A program made the translations under genes and the position numbers. A model generated the notes under the pieces. The model saw only the letters and a program-made list of their open reading frames with translations, was not told where the DNA came from and ran no database searches. Below are positions 41,933-51,967 of a stretch of DNA of 56,830 nucleotides, one piece after another; within the stretch, counting starts at the first letter, position 1, and every line of letters starts with the position of its first letter. Source of the DNA: Azoarcus sp031546845 (GTDB lineage: Bacteria; Pseudomonadota; Gammaproteobacteria; Burkholderiales; Rhodocyclaceae); assembly GCA_031546845.1 (NCBI GenBank), contig JAVBJT010000008.1, forward strand, positions 1 to 56,830, read 5' to 3'.

Positions 41933-43219
41933 TCAGCGGTCCAGCGCGCGGTGGCCGATGTCGCGGCGGTATTGCATGCCGGGGAAGGTAATGCGGCTGG
42001 CGAGGGCGTAGGCGCTTTTTTGCGCCTGTTTGACGTTTTCGCCCAGCGCGGTGACGCACAGCACGCGGCCGCCGGCGGTGATGAGCGTGTTGTCGCGTTC
42101 GGCGGTGCCGGCGTGGAACACGCGGGCATCGTCGTCGCCGATGGCGTCCGCGAGGCCGTCGATGGGGTCGCCCTTGCGCGGATTTTCGGGGTAGCCGGCG
42201 GCGGCGAGCACGACGCCGAGCGCGACGCGGCGGTCCCATTCGGCTTCGGCTTGGTCGAGGCGGCCGGCGATGGCGGCTTCGATCAGCACGGTGAGGTCGG
42301 TCTTGAGCCGCATCATGATGGGCTGCGTTTCCGGGTCGCCCATGCGGCAGTTGAATTCGACCACGCGCGGGCGGCCTTCGCCGTCGATCATCAGGCCGGC
42401 GTAGAGAAAGCCGCTGTAGGGCAGGCCGTCGGCGGCCATGCCGGCGAGCGTGGGGTCGATGATCTCGCGCATGACTCGCGCATGCACTTCGGGTGTGACC
42501 ACTGGCGCGGGGGAGTAGGCGCCCATGCCGCCGGTGTTGGGGCCGTGATCGCCGTCGCGCAGGCGCTTGTGGTCCTGGCTGGTAGCCAGCGGCAGGGCGT
42601 TCTTGCCGTCGGCGAGCACGATGAAGCTGGCTTCTTCGCCTTGCATGAATTCTTCGATGACGACGCGGGCGCCGCCTTCGCCATACTGTACGCCCAGGGT
42701 GTTGTCCACCAGCATCGTGTCGATGGCGGCGTGTGCTTCGGCGGCGTTCATCGCCACGACCACGCCCTTGCCGGCAGCCAGTCCGTCGGCCTTGATGACG
42801 ATGGGTGCGCCTTCTGCGTCAATGTAGGCGTGCGCGGCGGCGGGGTCGGAGAAGGTCTGGTATTTCGCCGTGGGGATGCCGTGGCGGATGAGGAAGCGCT
42901 TGGCGAAGTCCTTCGAGCTTTCAAGTTGAGCGGCCGCCCGCGTGGGGCCGAAGATGGGCAGGCCGGCGGTGCGGAAGGCGTCGACCACGCCGGCGGCCAG
43001 CGGCGCTTCGGGGCCGACCACGGTAAAGCCGACTTGCTCCGCGCGGGCCAGGGCGACGAACTCTTCGACAGTGCTCGCGGTGGCGTTGCGCAGTTTGGGT
43101 TCGCGCGCCGTGCCAGGGTTGCCAGGGGCAACGATGACTTGGGTGATCTTGGGCGATTGGGCGAGCTTCCACGCCAGCGCGTGTTCGCGTCCGCCTGAGC
43201 CGATAACGAGGAGTTTCAT
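41933..43219 (-). CDS. purD: phosphoribosylamine-glycine ligase (GAR synthetase)
   Basis: Joins glycine to phosphoribosylamine, step 2 of purine synthesis. 428 aa, ATP-grasp enzyme: N-domain MKLLVIGSGGREHALAWKLAQ, VIKADGLAAGKGVVVA lid motif, and the family signature RLRDGDHGPNTGGMGAYSP followed by VEFNCRMGDPETQPIMMRLK. Lies 24 nt after purH on the same strand, so both purine genes are co-transcribed. Confidence 0.98.
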   Translation of the reverse strand: MKLLVIGSGGREHALAWKLAQSPKITQVIVAPGNPGTAREPKLRNATASTVEEFVALARAEQVGFTVVGPEAPLAAGVVDAFRTAGLPIFGPTRAAAQLESSKDFAKRFLIRHGIPTAKYQTFSDPAAAHAYIDAEGAPIVIKADGLAAGKGVVVAMNAAEAHAAIDTMLVDNTLGVQYGEGGARVVIEEFMQGEEASFIVLADGKNALPLATSQDHKRLRDGDHGPNTGGMGAYSPAPVVTPEVHARVMREIIDPTLAGMAADGLPYSGFLYAGLMIDGEGRPRVVEFNCRMGDPETQPIMMRLKTDLTVLIEAAIAGRLDQAEAEWDRRVALGVVLAAAGYPENPRKGDPIDGLADAIGDDDARVFHAGTAERDNTLITAGGRVLCVTALGENVKQAQKSAYALASRITFPGMQYRRDIGHRALDR

Positions 43220-43243
43220 GGCGCGCTCTGATCCTGTGACGGT

Positions 43244-44851
<1,608 letters not shown>

Positions 44852-44909
44852 CTTCGGTCCTGGCGAAAAAAAAGCGTCAGAGACGCAGGAGCGGAACAAG
44901 GGAGAGAGT

Positions 44910-44929
44910 GGGGCGCCCGACGGCGCCCC
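44910..44929 (-). terminator. hairpin between fis and purH
   Basis: Perfect 8-bp arms GGGGCGCC / GGCGCCCC with a 4-nt loop, 7 nt past the fis stop. No T-run follows, so it may be an attenuator or processing signal rather than a full terminator. Confidence 0.4.
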
Positions 44930-44936
44930 GGTGTGC

Positions 44937-45173
44937 TTACAGCAGTTCGTAATCGGTGAGCTTGCGCCGCAGCGTGTTGCGGTTGATGCCGAGCATTTCC
45001 GCAGCAACGGTTTGGTTGCCCTTGGCTTGCTGGAGGACGAATTCCAGCATTGGGCGTTCGACGTTGCGGATCACCATGTTGTAGATGGCGGCGGGTTTTG
45101 CGCCGTCGAGGTCGATAAAATATTGATTGAGCGTGCGAAAAACGGAATCGGCGATTTCGTTCGGGCGGTTCAT
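44937..45173 (-). CDS. fis: Fis family nucleoid protein
   Basis: DNA-bending global regulator and nucleoid protein. The 78-aa product ends with the helix-turn-helix PMLEFVLQQAKGNQTVAAEMLGINRNTLRRKLTDYELL, the Fis/NtrC C-terminal fold. At 78 aa it is shorter than E. coli Fis (98 aa), as usual in betaproteobacteria. The ATG at 45173 overlaps the dusB stop (ATGA), so it is translated with dusB, as in E. coli. Confidence 0.95.
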   Translation of the reverse strand: MNRPNEIADSVFRTLNQYFIDLDGAKPAAIYNMVIRNVERPMLEFVLQQAKGNQTVAAEMLGINRNTLRRKLTDYELL

Positions 45174-46234
45174 GCGGCAAGTTCCTGAAGCTGTTCTTCC
45201 CCGGCCTCGGCTTGATAGCGCAGGCGCGGGCCGGTGTCGGCCAGATGGCCGAAGAATTCGTCCACCGCGCCAAGCTGGCTGGCGATGTCCGGTAATTGGT
45301 TCATGGTGAAACGGAAGGCGGCCGAGCCGGTCAGGCCCTTGGTGTACCAGGAGATGTGCTTGCGCGCCACGCGCACGCCGGTTTCGTCGCCATAGAAAGC
45401 GTACAAATCGGCCAGGTGTTCGCGGCATACCTGGTGAATTTCGGTTACCAGCGGCGGCTGCAGTTCCTCTCCGGTAGCGAGAAAATGCTCCGTTTCACGG
45501 AAAATCCACGGCCGGCCCTGGGCGGCGCGGCCGATCATGACGCCGTCGGCGCCGGTGTAGTCGAGTACCTCCTTCGCTTTGCGCGGCGTGGTGATGTCGC
45601 CATTGGCAATCACGGGGATCGTTACCCGGGTTTTCACCAGCGCGATGGTGTCGTATTCGGCCTGGCCGGTGTATTGGTCCGCGCGCGTGCGGCCGTGGAT
45701 GGCGATGGCGCGGATGCCGGAATCCTCCGCGATGCGGGCGATGGCGGGGGCATTCTTGTTGTCGCGGTTCCAGCCTGTGCGGAATTTGAGCGTTACCGGC
45801 GTACCCGGCACCGCGCGCACCACGGCGTCGAGAATGCGCGCCACCAGCGCTTCGTTCTGCATCAGCGCCGAGCCTGCCATGACGTTGCAGACTTTTTTTG
45901 CCGGACAGCCCATGTTGATGTCGATGATCTGCGCGCCCCGGTCGGCGTTGTAGCGCGCGGCCTCGGCCATCATCGCCGGGTCGGCGCCGGCGATCTGCAC
46001 GGAGATCGGATCGGTTTCGCCCTCGTGGTTGGCGCGCCGCCGGGTTTTCGCGCTGCCGTAGAGCAGGGAATTGGAGGTGACCATTTCCGATACGGCAATG
46101 CCCGCCCCCAGTTTTTTGCATAACTGACGAAAAGGCCGATCCGTCACTCCCGCCATGGGCGCGACGAAAAGATTGTTGCGCAGGGTGAAACCGACAAACT
46201 GCATGGGCGCGGGGCGTCCGAAAGAAGAGGGCAT
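45170..46234 (-). CDS. dusB: tRNA-dihydrouridine synthase B
   Basis: FMN enzyme that reduces specific uridines in tRNA. 354 aa: TIM barrel with VAPMAGVTDRPFRQLCKKLGAGIAVSEM, the signature DINMGCPAKKV containing the catalytic Cys, KFRTGWN, and IHGRTRADQYTG. The start at 46234 is the longest frame; the ATG at 46204 (MQFVGFTLRNNLFVAPMAGV) gives the usual family N-terminus and may be the real one. First gene of the operon; coupled to fis by a 4-nt overlap. Confidence 0.95.
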   Translation of the reverse strand: MPSSFGRPAPMQFVGFTLRNNLFVAPMAGVTDRPFRQLCKKLGAGIAVSEMVTSNSLLYGSAKTRRRANHEGETDPISVQIAGADPAMMAEAARYNADRGAQIIDINMGCPAKKVCNVMAGSALMQNEALVARILDAVVRAVPGTPVTLKFRTGWNRDNKNAPAIARIAEDSGIRAIAIHGRTRADQYTGQAEYDTIALVKTRVTIPVIANGDITTPRKAKEVLDYTGADGVMIGRAAQGRPWIFRETEHFLATGEELQPPLVTEIHQVCREHLADLYAFYGDETGVRVARKHISWYTKGLTGSAAFRFTMNQLPDIASQLGAVDEFFGHLADTGPRLRYQAEAGEEQLQELAA

Positions 46235-46460
46235 TCTACCTCATGGGGGTGGGGCGCGCGATGGTAAACCGGGAAAAGCCGTACAGCGGAAGTGTAATGT
46301 TGCGGGGTGAGTGGCTGACGCCGCAACATTTTTCTCTATTCGTATCCGCCGCGATAGCAGGGCGCTGTGCGTAAAACGCTGGCGCCGCATCCGGCAAGCG
46401 GCTGACGCGCCCGGTATTCGCGCGGCATTGGTATGGCGTTTGTATGGCGCTGGTGTGCGT

Positions 46461-47042
46461 TCAATGCGTGGAGCGCAGCGAGCCGCCCCAGAAGTGGGAA
46501 ACTCCGGCACGCCAGCCGGTTGCGTCCAGATAGCCTTGGGACTGCGCGTTGATGAAGTCGATCATCCTGGCAAGAGTCAGTAAGGGGTCGGTTCCCGCTG
46601 TTCTCTGCGTTTCGTAGGCCGCGCGCCGCCGCGTGTCGATCTCCGGTGCTTCCGCGTTGAAGTCGTTTATGAACTCATCATCAACGATCATCCCGGTCGC
46701 CAGCAGTTTTGTCGTGAATCCGGTATCTGCGATATTGCTCGTATCCCAGGCTATTGCGCTCAGCATGTAGGCTATATCTCGGGCGACCCTCGCGGCCTCT
46801 GCCCGATCGGCGCTGACTTCGCTGATCAGTTCTTCCTGAGCGTTGGTTCTCACTCTGGTCAGAATGCTTTCTTCCGCCGCGAGCGCCTTGCCGATACTGG
46901 ATAGTGTGACCAGGAAAGAGGGGAGGACCGCGGCGGTATTGCGCGCCGGTTCGGTGCCCATGATCTTTGCCACCGAGCCGAGCGGTGCGATTTTGCTGAA
47001 GGCGTAATAGGTCGATACGCCGGAGTTCGCCTGAATGTTCAT
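46461..47042 (-). CDS. hypothetical protein, unrecognised
   Basis: 193 aa from an ATG at 47042, no family recognised. No signal peptide or membrane helix. The sequence is mostly predicted helical: a Ser/Ala-rich start (SGVSTYYAFSKIAPLGSVAKIMG), a charged middle (NAQEELISEVSADRAEAARVARDIAYMLSAIAWD) and DEFINDFNAEAPEIDTRRRAAYETQ, ending WGGSLRSTH. The frame is uninterrupted with normal composition, so it is probably real. It lies alone between dusB and ubiH. Confidence 0.5.
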   Translation of the reverse strand: MNIQANSGVSTYYAFSKIAPLGSVAKIMGTEPARNTAAVLPSFLVTLSSIGKALAAEESILTRVRTNAQEELISEVSADRAEAARVARDIAYMLSAIAWDTSNIADTGFTTKLLATGMIVDDEFINDFNAEAPEIDTRRRAAYETQRTAGTDPLLTLARMIDFINAQSQGYLDATGWRAGVSHFWGGSLRSTH

Positions 47043-47447
47043 GTGCGCCCCCGTCAGGAAGAAGAAACCGCCGCCAGACGCGGGCGCCGAGGAGGCGCAT
47101 CGGGTTCTGGGCGCGCGGAAGCATGTCTACTCAGTCAACTTATAGACTACATAGGACGGGGCGGGCGGCCCCGGCGGCGAGTAGCCCGCCGGGCTGGCGC
47201 GGTTGCGCCCAGACAGACCTGGAGGCGAGGGAGATCAGGGGTGGGGGCGCGTAAAACGATATGGGTGCCGATTGCCGCGCCAGTCGTCGCATTGGGTGTT
47301 TTTTGCCGCCTTCGATGGTGGCTTTGAAAGCGGCCAAGGCGAGCGGCTCGCCATGATCGAAACGCATGCCGGGGGATTTTTGCCCGGATCGGGCAGATGC
47401 TGCGAGGGGGATGGGCGCCTTGTGCTTGCTTCGGCTGTAAATCCGTA
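47043..47447. other. 405-bp gap without a supported gene
   Basis: Short frames on both strands show only high-GC shadow content. I see no tRNA, terminator with a T-run or clear promoter. Confidence 0.4.
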
Positions 47448-48671
47448 TCAGGGCCAGGCGCGCGCGCCGAACAGCATGCGCCGGGCGACAAAGTGGCGCA
47501 GTGGTGGGAAGAGATCGAGGGCGAGCAGCCCGGCGCCGCGGGTGTGGTGTAGCAGCGGCGTGTCGGTGGCGAAGAGCCGCGCCAGCAGGTCGGTGAAGCG
47601 GATGGTGCCGAAGCGGTCGAGGCCGCGCGCGCGGACGTAGGCTGCGAGCAGGGCGGGGGCGCCGATGTCGCCAGTGTTGTGGAGGTCGTGGCGGGCGAGC
47701 AGCGTTTCGGCCAGCGCCCAGACGTCGCGCAGCGCGAGGTTGAAGCCTTGGCCGGCGACCGGGTGCAGCGTTTGCGCGGCGTTGCCGAGCCATACGGTGC
47801 GCGCGCCGACCGGCTGGCGGCGGTAGCGCAGCAGCAGCGGGTAGCGCAGGCGTTCGGTGACGGCGCTCAGATGCGCGCGCGGGCCGATGATGGCTTGGAT
47901 GCGGGCGAGGTAGGCGCTGTCGTTCAGGGCCAGCAATTCGTCGGCGCGGGCGGGCGGGGCGACGTGCACGACGGCGTAGCCCGTGCCGTGGGGCAGCAGC
48001 GCGAGCGGGCCGTCGGTGGTGAAGCGTTCGAACGCGGTGTGGTGGTGGCCAGGGGCGGGATCGATCCGCGCGTGGCTGATGAGGGCGTGCTGGCCGTAGT
48101 CGTGCTCGACAATGTCGGGGTCGCCGGGCTGCATTGCGCCTTCGGCGCAGGCGGCAAGCCGGGCGGCGTGTGTGGTGCGTTCGCCGCCGGGGTGGCACAG
48201 TTCGAAGCCGATGGCGTCAGTGTTCGAGCCAGAGCGGGAGGGGAGGGTGACTTGGGTCTGGTCGAGCACGCGGATGCCGGCCGCATCGGCCGCGCGGCGC
48301 AGGGCGGCGGCCAGCGCGCCGGCGCTGGCGACGTAGCCGAGCGCGGGAATGCCGTGGTCGGCGGCGCGCAGCAGGGTGCGGCCGAAGCCGTTGCGTTGCG
48401 AGATGTGGATGGTTTCGATGGCGGTGGCCGGCAGACCATGCCATGCGCCGAGCCGTTCGAGAGTAAGGCGGGTGCCGTGCGATAGCGCGAGCACGCGTGG
48501 GTCGGCGGCGATGGCGTCATGCCGGCGCGTGTCGGCCAGCGTGATGTCGAGGCCGGATTCTTTCAGGGCGAGCGCCAGGGCGAGGCCGACCGGGCCGGCG
48601 CCGACGATAAGGAGGTCGGTGGGGCGATCGGCGGTGGAGCCGGGGCCGGGATTGGGGTCAGGGTTTTGCAT
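47448..48671 (-). CDS. ubiH: UbiH/UbiF/VisC-family FAD-dependent monooxygenase
   Basis: Flavoprotein hydroxylase of ubiquinone synthesis. The 407-aa protein shows the N-terminal FAD fold DLLIVGAGPVGLALALALKESGLDITLAD, the central GYVASAGALAAALRRAA region, and the second FAD motif WLGNAAQTLHPVAGQGFNLALRDVWALAE, which is diagnostic of the Ubi hydroxylase family. Which ring position it modifies cannot be read from sequence. Overlaps pepP by 14 nt, an arrangement also found in E. coli (pepP-ubiH). Confidence 0.87.
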   Translation of the reverse strand: MQNPDPNPGPGSTADRPTDLLIVGAGPVGLALALALKESGLDITLADTRRHDAIAADPRVLALSHGTRLTLERLGAWHGLPATAIETIHISQRNGFGRTLLRAADHGIPALGYVASAGALAAALRRAADAAGIRVLDQTQVTLPSRSGSNTDAIGFELCHPGGERTTHAARLAACAEGAMQPGDPDIVEHDYGQHALISHARIDPAPGHHHTAFERFTTDGPLALLPHGTGYAVVHVAPPARADELLALNDSAYLARIQAIIGPRAHLSAVTERLRYPLLLRYRRQPVGARTVWLGNAAQTLHPVAGQGFNLALRDVWALAETLLARHDLHNTGDIGAPALLAAYVRARGLDRFGTIRFTDLLARLFATDTPLLHHTRGAGLLALDLFPPLRHFVARRMLFGARAWP

Positions 48672-50076
48672 GGTGGCGTTGGCGTGCCGGCGATTCGCGC
48701 ATCAAGGCTTCGATGTCGGCGATTTCGCGCGGCGCTTCGTCGGTGATGTATTCGCAGCCGGCGGCGGTGACGAGGGCGTCGTCCTCGATGCGCACGCCGA
48801 TGTTCCAGAACGCTTCGGGCACGCCGGCGGCAGGGCGGATGTAGCAGCCCGGTTCGACGGTGAGCATCATGCCCGGTTCAAGCGCGCGCCATTTGCCGGC
48901 GCGTTTGTATTCGCCGGCGTCGTGCACGTCCATGCCGAGCCAGTGGCCGGTGCGGTGCATGTAGAAGCGGCGGTAGTCGCCGGTCTGGATGACGTCGTCG
49001 AAGCTGCCGCTGAGTAGGCCGAGGTCGATCAGGCCCTGGGCGATCACGCGCACGGCGGCTTCGTGCGGTTCGTTCCAGTGTGCGCCGGGGCGGATGGCGG
49101 CACGCGCGGCGTGCTGGGCGGCGAGCACGAGTTCGTAGACGGCGCGCTGCGGTCCGCTGAAACGGCCGTTGATGGGAAAGGTACGGGTGATATCGGAGGC
49201 GTAGCCGTCGAGTTCGCAGCCGGCGTCGATCAGCAGCAGTTCGCCGTCGGCCATGCGGCGATCGTTATCCACGTAGTGCAGCACGCAGGCGTTAGAGCCG
49301 CTGGCGACGATGGAGGCGTAGGCCGGGTATTGGCTGCCGGCGGCGCGGAAGGCGTGCAGCAGTTCGGCTTCGATTTCGTATTCGTGGCGTCCCGGCCGGC
49401 TGGCCACCATCGCACGGCGGTGGCCAGCGGCGGAAATGCTCGCGGCGCGGCGCATGGTGTCGAGTTCGGCAGCGTCCTTGATGAGCCGCATTTCGTCCAG
49501 TTCGGCGCGCAGGTCGCGCAGTGCATGAGGCGCGGTGACGCCGGAGCGGGTGTTGGCGCGCACGGCGCCAAGGGCGTCCATCAGCGTGCGGTCCCACTCG
49601 GCGTCGTAGCCCAGGCCGCACCACAGCGCGGGTTGGTCGGCGAGCAGTTCGGGCAGCAGGCGTTCGAGGTCGCCGATGGGGTAGGCCTCGTCGAAGTCGA
49701 AGCGTTCGCGCGCGGCTTCGGGGCCGTGGCGGAAGCCGTCCCAGATTTCCCGTTCGATGTCCTTGTCGCGGCAGAAGAGAATCTGCCGGGTGGGGATGTG
49801 AGTGGGGGCGTTTTTGGCGGTCTTCGTTTTCGTGGCCTTGCCCGCCGCGCCGGCCATCAGCACGACGACGGCTTCTGGTTCGCGAAAGCCGGTGAGGTAG
49901 TAGAAGTAGCTGTCGTGCCGGTAGGGGTAGTAGGCGTCGCGGTTGCGCACGCGTTCCGGCGCCGTGGGTTGGATGGCGATGCCGCCGCCGCTGGCCGCGA
50001 TGCGGGCAAGCAGGCGCTTGCGGCGGGCGAGAAAGGGGGCGGGGTCGAAGGCGTGGTGGGTGGCCGGTGCGTTCAT
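48658..50076 (-). CDS. pepP: Xaa-Pro aminopeptidase P
   Basis: Manganese aminopeptidase that removes residues before proline. The N-terminal AMP_N domain (FLARRKRLLARIA...DSYFYYLTGFREPEAV) precedes a pita-bread catalytic domain with metal ligands in LLIDAGCELDGYASDITRTFP, YMHRTGHWLGMDVHD, LEPGMMLTVEPGCYI and IGVRIEDDALVT. 472 aa, with a Lys/Thr-rich insertion (GKATKTKTAKNAPTH) in the N-terminal domain. ATG at 50076 lies 7 nt after the murU stop. Confidence 0.96.
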   Translation of the reverse strand: MNAPATHHAFDPAPFLARRKRLLARIAASGGGIAIQPTAPERVRNRDAYYPYRHDSYFYYLTGFREPEAVVVLMAGAAGKATKTKTAKNAPTHIPTRQILFCRDKDIEREIWDGFRHGPEAARERFDFDEAYPIGDLERLLPELLADQPALWCGLGYDAEWDRTLMDALGAVRANTRSGVTAPHALRDLRAELDEMRLIKDAAELDTMRRAASISAAGHRRAMVASRPGRHEYEIEAELLHAFRAAGSQYPAYASIVASGSNACVLHYVDNDRRMADGELLLIDAGCELDGYASDITRTFPINGRFSGPQRAVYELVLAAQHAARAAIRPGAHWNEPHEAAVRVIAQGLIDLGLLSGSFDDVIQTGDYRRFYMHRTGHWLGMDVHDAGEYKRAGKWRALEPGMMLTVEPGCYIRPAAGVPEAFWNIGVRIEDDALVTAAGCEYITDEAPREIADIEALMRESPARQRHHAKP

Positions 50077-50083
50077 GGCGCGA

Positions 50084-50821
50084 TTATGTCACCGCTGTGC
50101 CGCCAGGGTGTTCGTGTTGGTGCAGGCTGTGGTCGAGTGCGGCGAGTTGGGCGGGGGTGCCGATGTTTTCCCAGCGGCCGTCGAAGCGTTCGCCATTGGC
50201 GCGGCCGGCGGCGATGGCCGCGTGGTAGTAGGGAGTCATCGCCACTTTTTCGCCGGGGGCGATGGCGGCGAAGCTGCGCGTGTCGTACAGGCCGATGTTA
50301 CCGAAAGTGAGGCATTCCGCGCCGTTGAGGGCGAGGCGGCCGTCGGCACCGAGGGTGAAGTCGCCGGCTGGGTGAAACGGCGGGTTGGGCACCATCACCA
50401 AGTACATGCGCGCCTCTTCGGCGGTGGCTAGTTCGGCGGCGCGCGGCAGCAGGCGGCGGTAGTCGTAGTCGCAAAAGATGTCGCCGGAAACGGCGAGGAA
50501 GACGTCGCCGGGGGTGTTGCGCTCCTCGGTGGTGAGCAGCGGCAACGCGTGGGCGATGCCGCCAGCGGTTTCGAGCGCCTCGCGCTCGGCCGAGTAGGCG
50601 ATGCGTACGCCGAGGCGGCTGCCGTCGCAGAGCGCGGTTTCGATCTGTTCGCCGAGCCAGGCGTGGTTGATGACGATGTCGACGATGCCGGCGCGGGCGA
50701 GTGCTTCGATCTGCCACACGATGAGCGGCTTGCCGCCGGCTTCGAGCAGCGGTTTTGGGCGGGCGTCGCTGAGCGGGCGCATGCGCTCGCCGCGCCCGGC
50801 GGCGAGAATCATCGCTTTCAT
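50084..50821 (-). CDS. murU: N-acetylmuramate alpha-1-phosphate uridylyltransferase
   Basis: Nucleotidyltransferase that makes UDP-MurNAc from MurNAc-1-phosphate in the peptidoglycan recycling pathway found in Pseudomonas and relatives. 245 aa with MKAMILAAGRGERMRPLSDARPKPLLEAGGKPLI (nucleotide-binding GxGxRxxPxTxxxPKP type), EREALETAGGIAHALPLL and FLAVSGDIFCDYD. Adjacent to amgK, which supports MurU over a mannose-1-phosphate guanylyltransferase. 36 nt after amgK. Confidence 0.88.
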   Translation of the reverse strand: MKAMILAAGRGERMRPLSDARPKPLLEAGGKPLIVWQIEALARAGIVDIVINHAWLGEQIETALCDGSRLGVRIAYSAEREALETAGGIAHALPLLTTEERNTPGDVFLAVSGDIFCDYDYRRLLPRAAELATAEEARMYLVMVPNPPFHPAGDFTLGADGRLALNGAECLTFGNIGLYDTRSFAAIAPGEKVAMTPYYHAAIAAGRANGERFDGRWENIGTPAQLAALDHSLHQHEHPGGTAVT

Positions 50822-50857
50822 GCGGTGGTCCGTGGATTCAACGGGGGTTCCCGTGGG

Positions 50858-51883
50858 TTAGAAGGTGTAGCCGAATTCGACTGTTTCCGGTTCCAAGCGG
50901 TCGAGCAGTTTCAGCAGCGGGCCAAGGTCGCGGTAGCGGGTGCAGGCGCGGCGCAGGTAGTCCATGACCAGCGGCATGTCGGCTAGGTAGCCGTCCTTGC
51001 CGTCGCGGTGGTAGAGGCGGGCGAAGATGCCGAGCACCTTGAGGTGGCGCTGCACGCCCATCCATTCGAAGTCGCGGTGGAAATCGGCGAAATCCTCGCG
51101 TACCGGCAGGCCGAGGCCGCGCGCGGTTTCCCAGTAGCGGGCGAGCAGGTCGAGCACGAAGGCTTCGTCCCAGCGGATATAGGCGTCCTTGAACAGCGAG
51201 GCGAGGTCGTAGGTGATCGGCCCGTAGAGGGCGTCCTGGAAGTCGATGACGCCGGGGCTGCGCCCGTCCGGCGCGTGCATCAGGTTGCGCGAGTGGTAGT
51301 CGCGGTGGACGAACACTTTGGGTTCGGCAAGATTCACGTCGAGGATGCGCGCGAAGGTGGCGTGCAGCATGGCTTGCTCGGTGTCGGACAGGGCGACGCC
51401 CTTGTGGCGGGCGACGTACCACTCGGGGAACAGCATCATTTCCTGCAGCAGGCGTTCGCGCGTGTAGTCGGGCAGCGCACCGGGGCGGCTGGCGGCCTGG
51501 ATCGCGGCCAGTGTGCCGAGCGCGTCGGCGTACAGGTGGGCGGCTTCGTGCGCGGAGGCATCGCGCAGGGCGGCGAGGTAGGTCGTCGAGCCGAGATCGG
51601 AGATCAGCAGAAAACCGTGTTCGAGCGACTGCGCGTGCACATCGGGTACGTGCACGCCGGCGGCGCGGAAGAGTTCGGCCACGTGCAGCCACGGGCGGCA
51701 GTCCTCGCGCTCGGGCGGGGCGTCCATGACGATGAGCGAGGAAGGGGCGCCCTCTGCGCCGTCGTTGAAGCGCAGGCGGAAGTAGCGGCGGAAGCTGGCG
51801 TCGGCGGAGGCCGGGGCGAGGTCGAAGCTGCGGCCGGGGAGCGTTCCGGTCAGCCAGGCGTGGAGTTTTTCAAGTCGGTGCAA
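50858..51883 (-). CDS. amgK: anomeric MurNAc/GlcNAc kinase AmgK
   Basis: Phosphotransferase of the aminoglycoside-kinase fold that phosphorylates MurNAc or GlcNAc at C1, giving MurU its substrate and bypassing de novo UDP-MurNAc synthesis. The 341-aa protein has the catalytic loop FVHRDYHSRNLM and the metal-binding VIDFQDALYGPITYDLASLFKDAYI. An N-terminal DASFRRYFRLR is typical of the family. Divergent from lptD, as in many betaproteobacteria and pseudomonads. The ATG at 51883 precedes no other plausible start. Confidence 0.9.
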   Translation of the reverse strand: MHRLEKLHAWLTGTLPGRSFDLAPASADASFRRYFRLRFNDGAEGAPSSLIVMDAPPEREDCRPWLHVAELFRAAGVHVPDVHAQSLEHGFLLISDLGSTTYLAALRDASAHEAAHLYADALGTLAAIQAASRPGALPDYTRERLLQEMMLFPEWYVARHKGVALSDTEQAMLHATFARILDVNLAEPKVFVHRDYHSRNLMHAPDGRSPGVIDFQDALYGPITYDLASLFKDAYIRWDEAFVLDLLARYWETARGLGLPVREDFADFHRDFEWMGVQRHLKVLGIFARLYHRDGKDGYLADMPLVMDYLRRACTRYRDLGPLLKLLDRLEPETVEFGYTF

Positions 51884-51905
51884 GCGAAGTCTCGGTGGGC
51901 GTTCG

Positions 51906-51913
51906 TGTAGAAT
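51906..51913 (+). promoter_or_regulatory. -10 element (TG-TAGAAT) upstream of lptD
   Basis: TGTAGAAT lies 54 nt before the lptD start in the short amgK-lptD gap; the -35 side is weak. The same TAGAATCCGTC sequence occurs before dnaX, which supports it as a local promoter type. Confidence 0.45.
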
Positions 51914-51967
51914 CCGTCAGTTTAGCAATATGGCCGCAACACGGTTGCGCCGTTCTCATTTCGGATA

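Noticed and set aside
41951..43198. 415-aa frame antisense to purD
   Set aside because: Shadow of purD; no recognisable protein.
47203..47640. 145-aa plus-strand frame in the gap before ubiH
   Set aside because: Runs into ubiH antisense and has only shadow-like composition.
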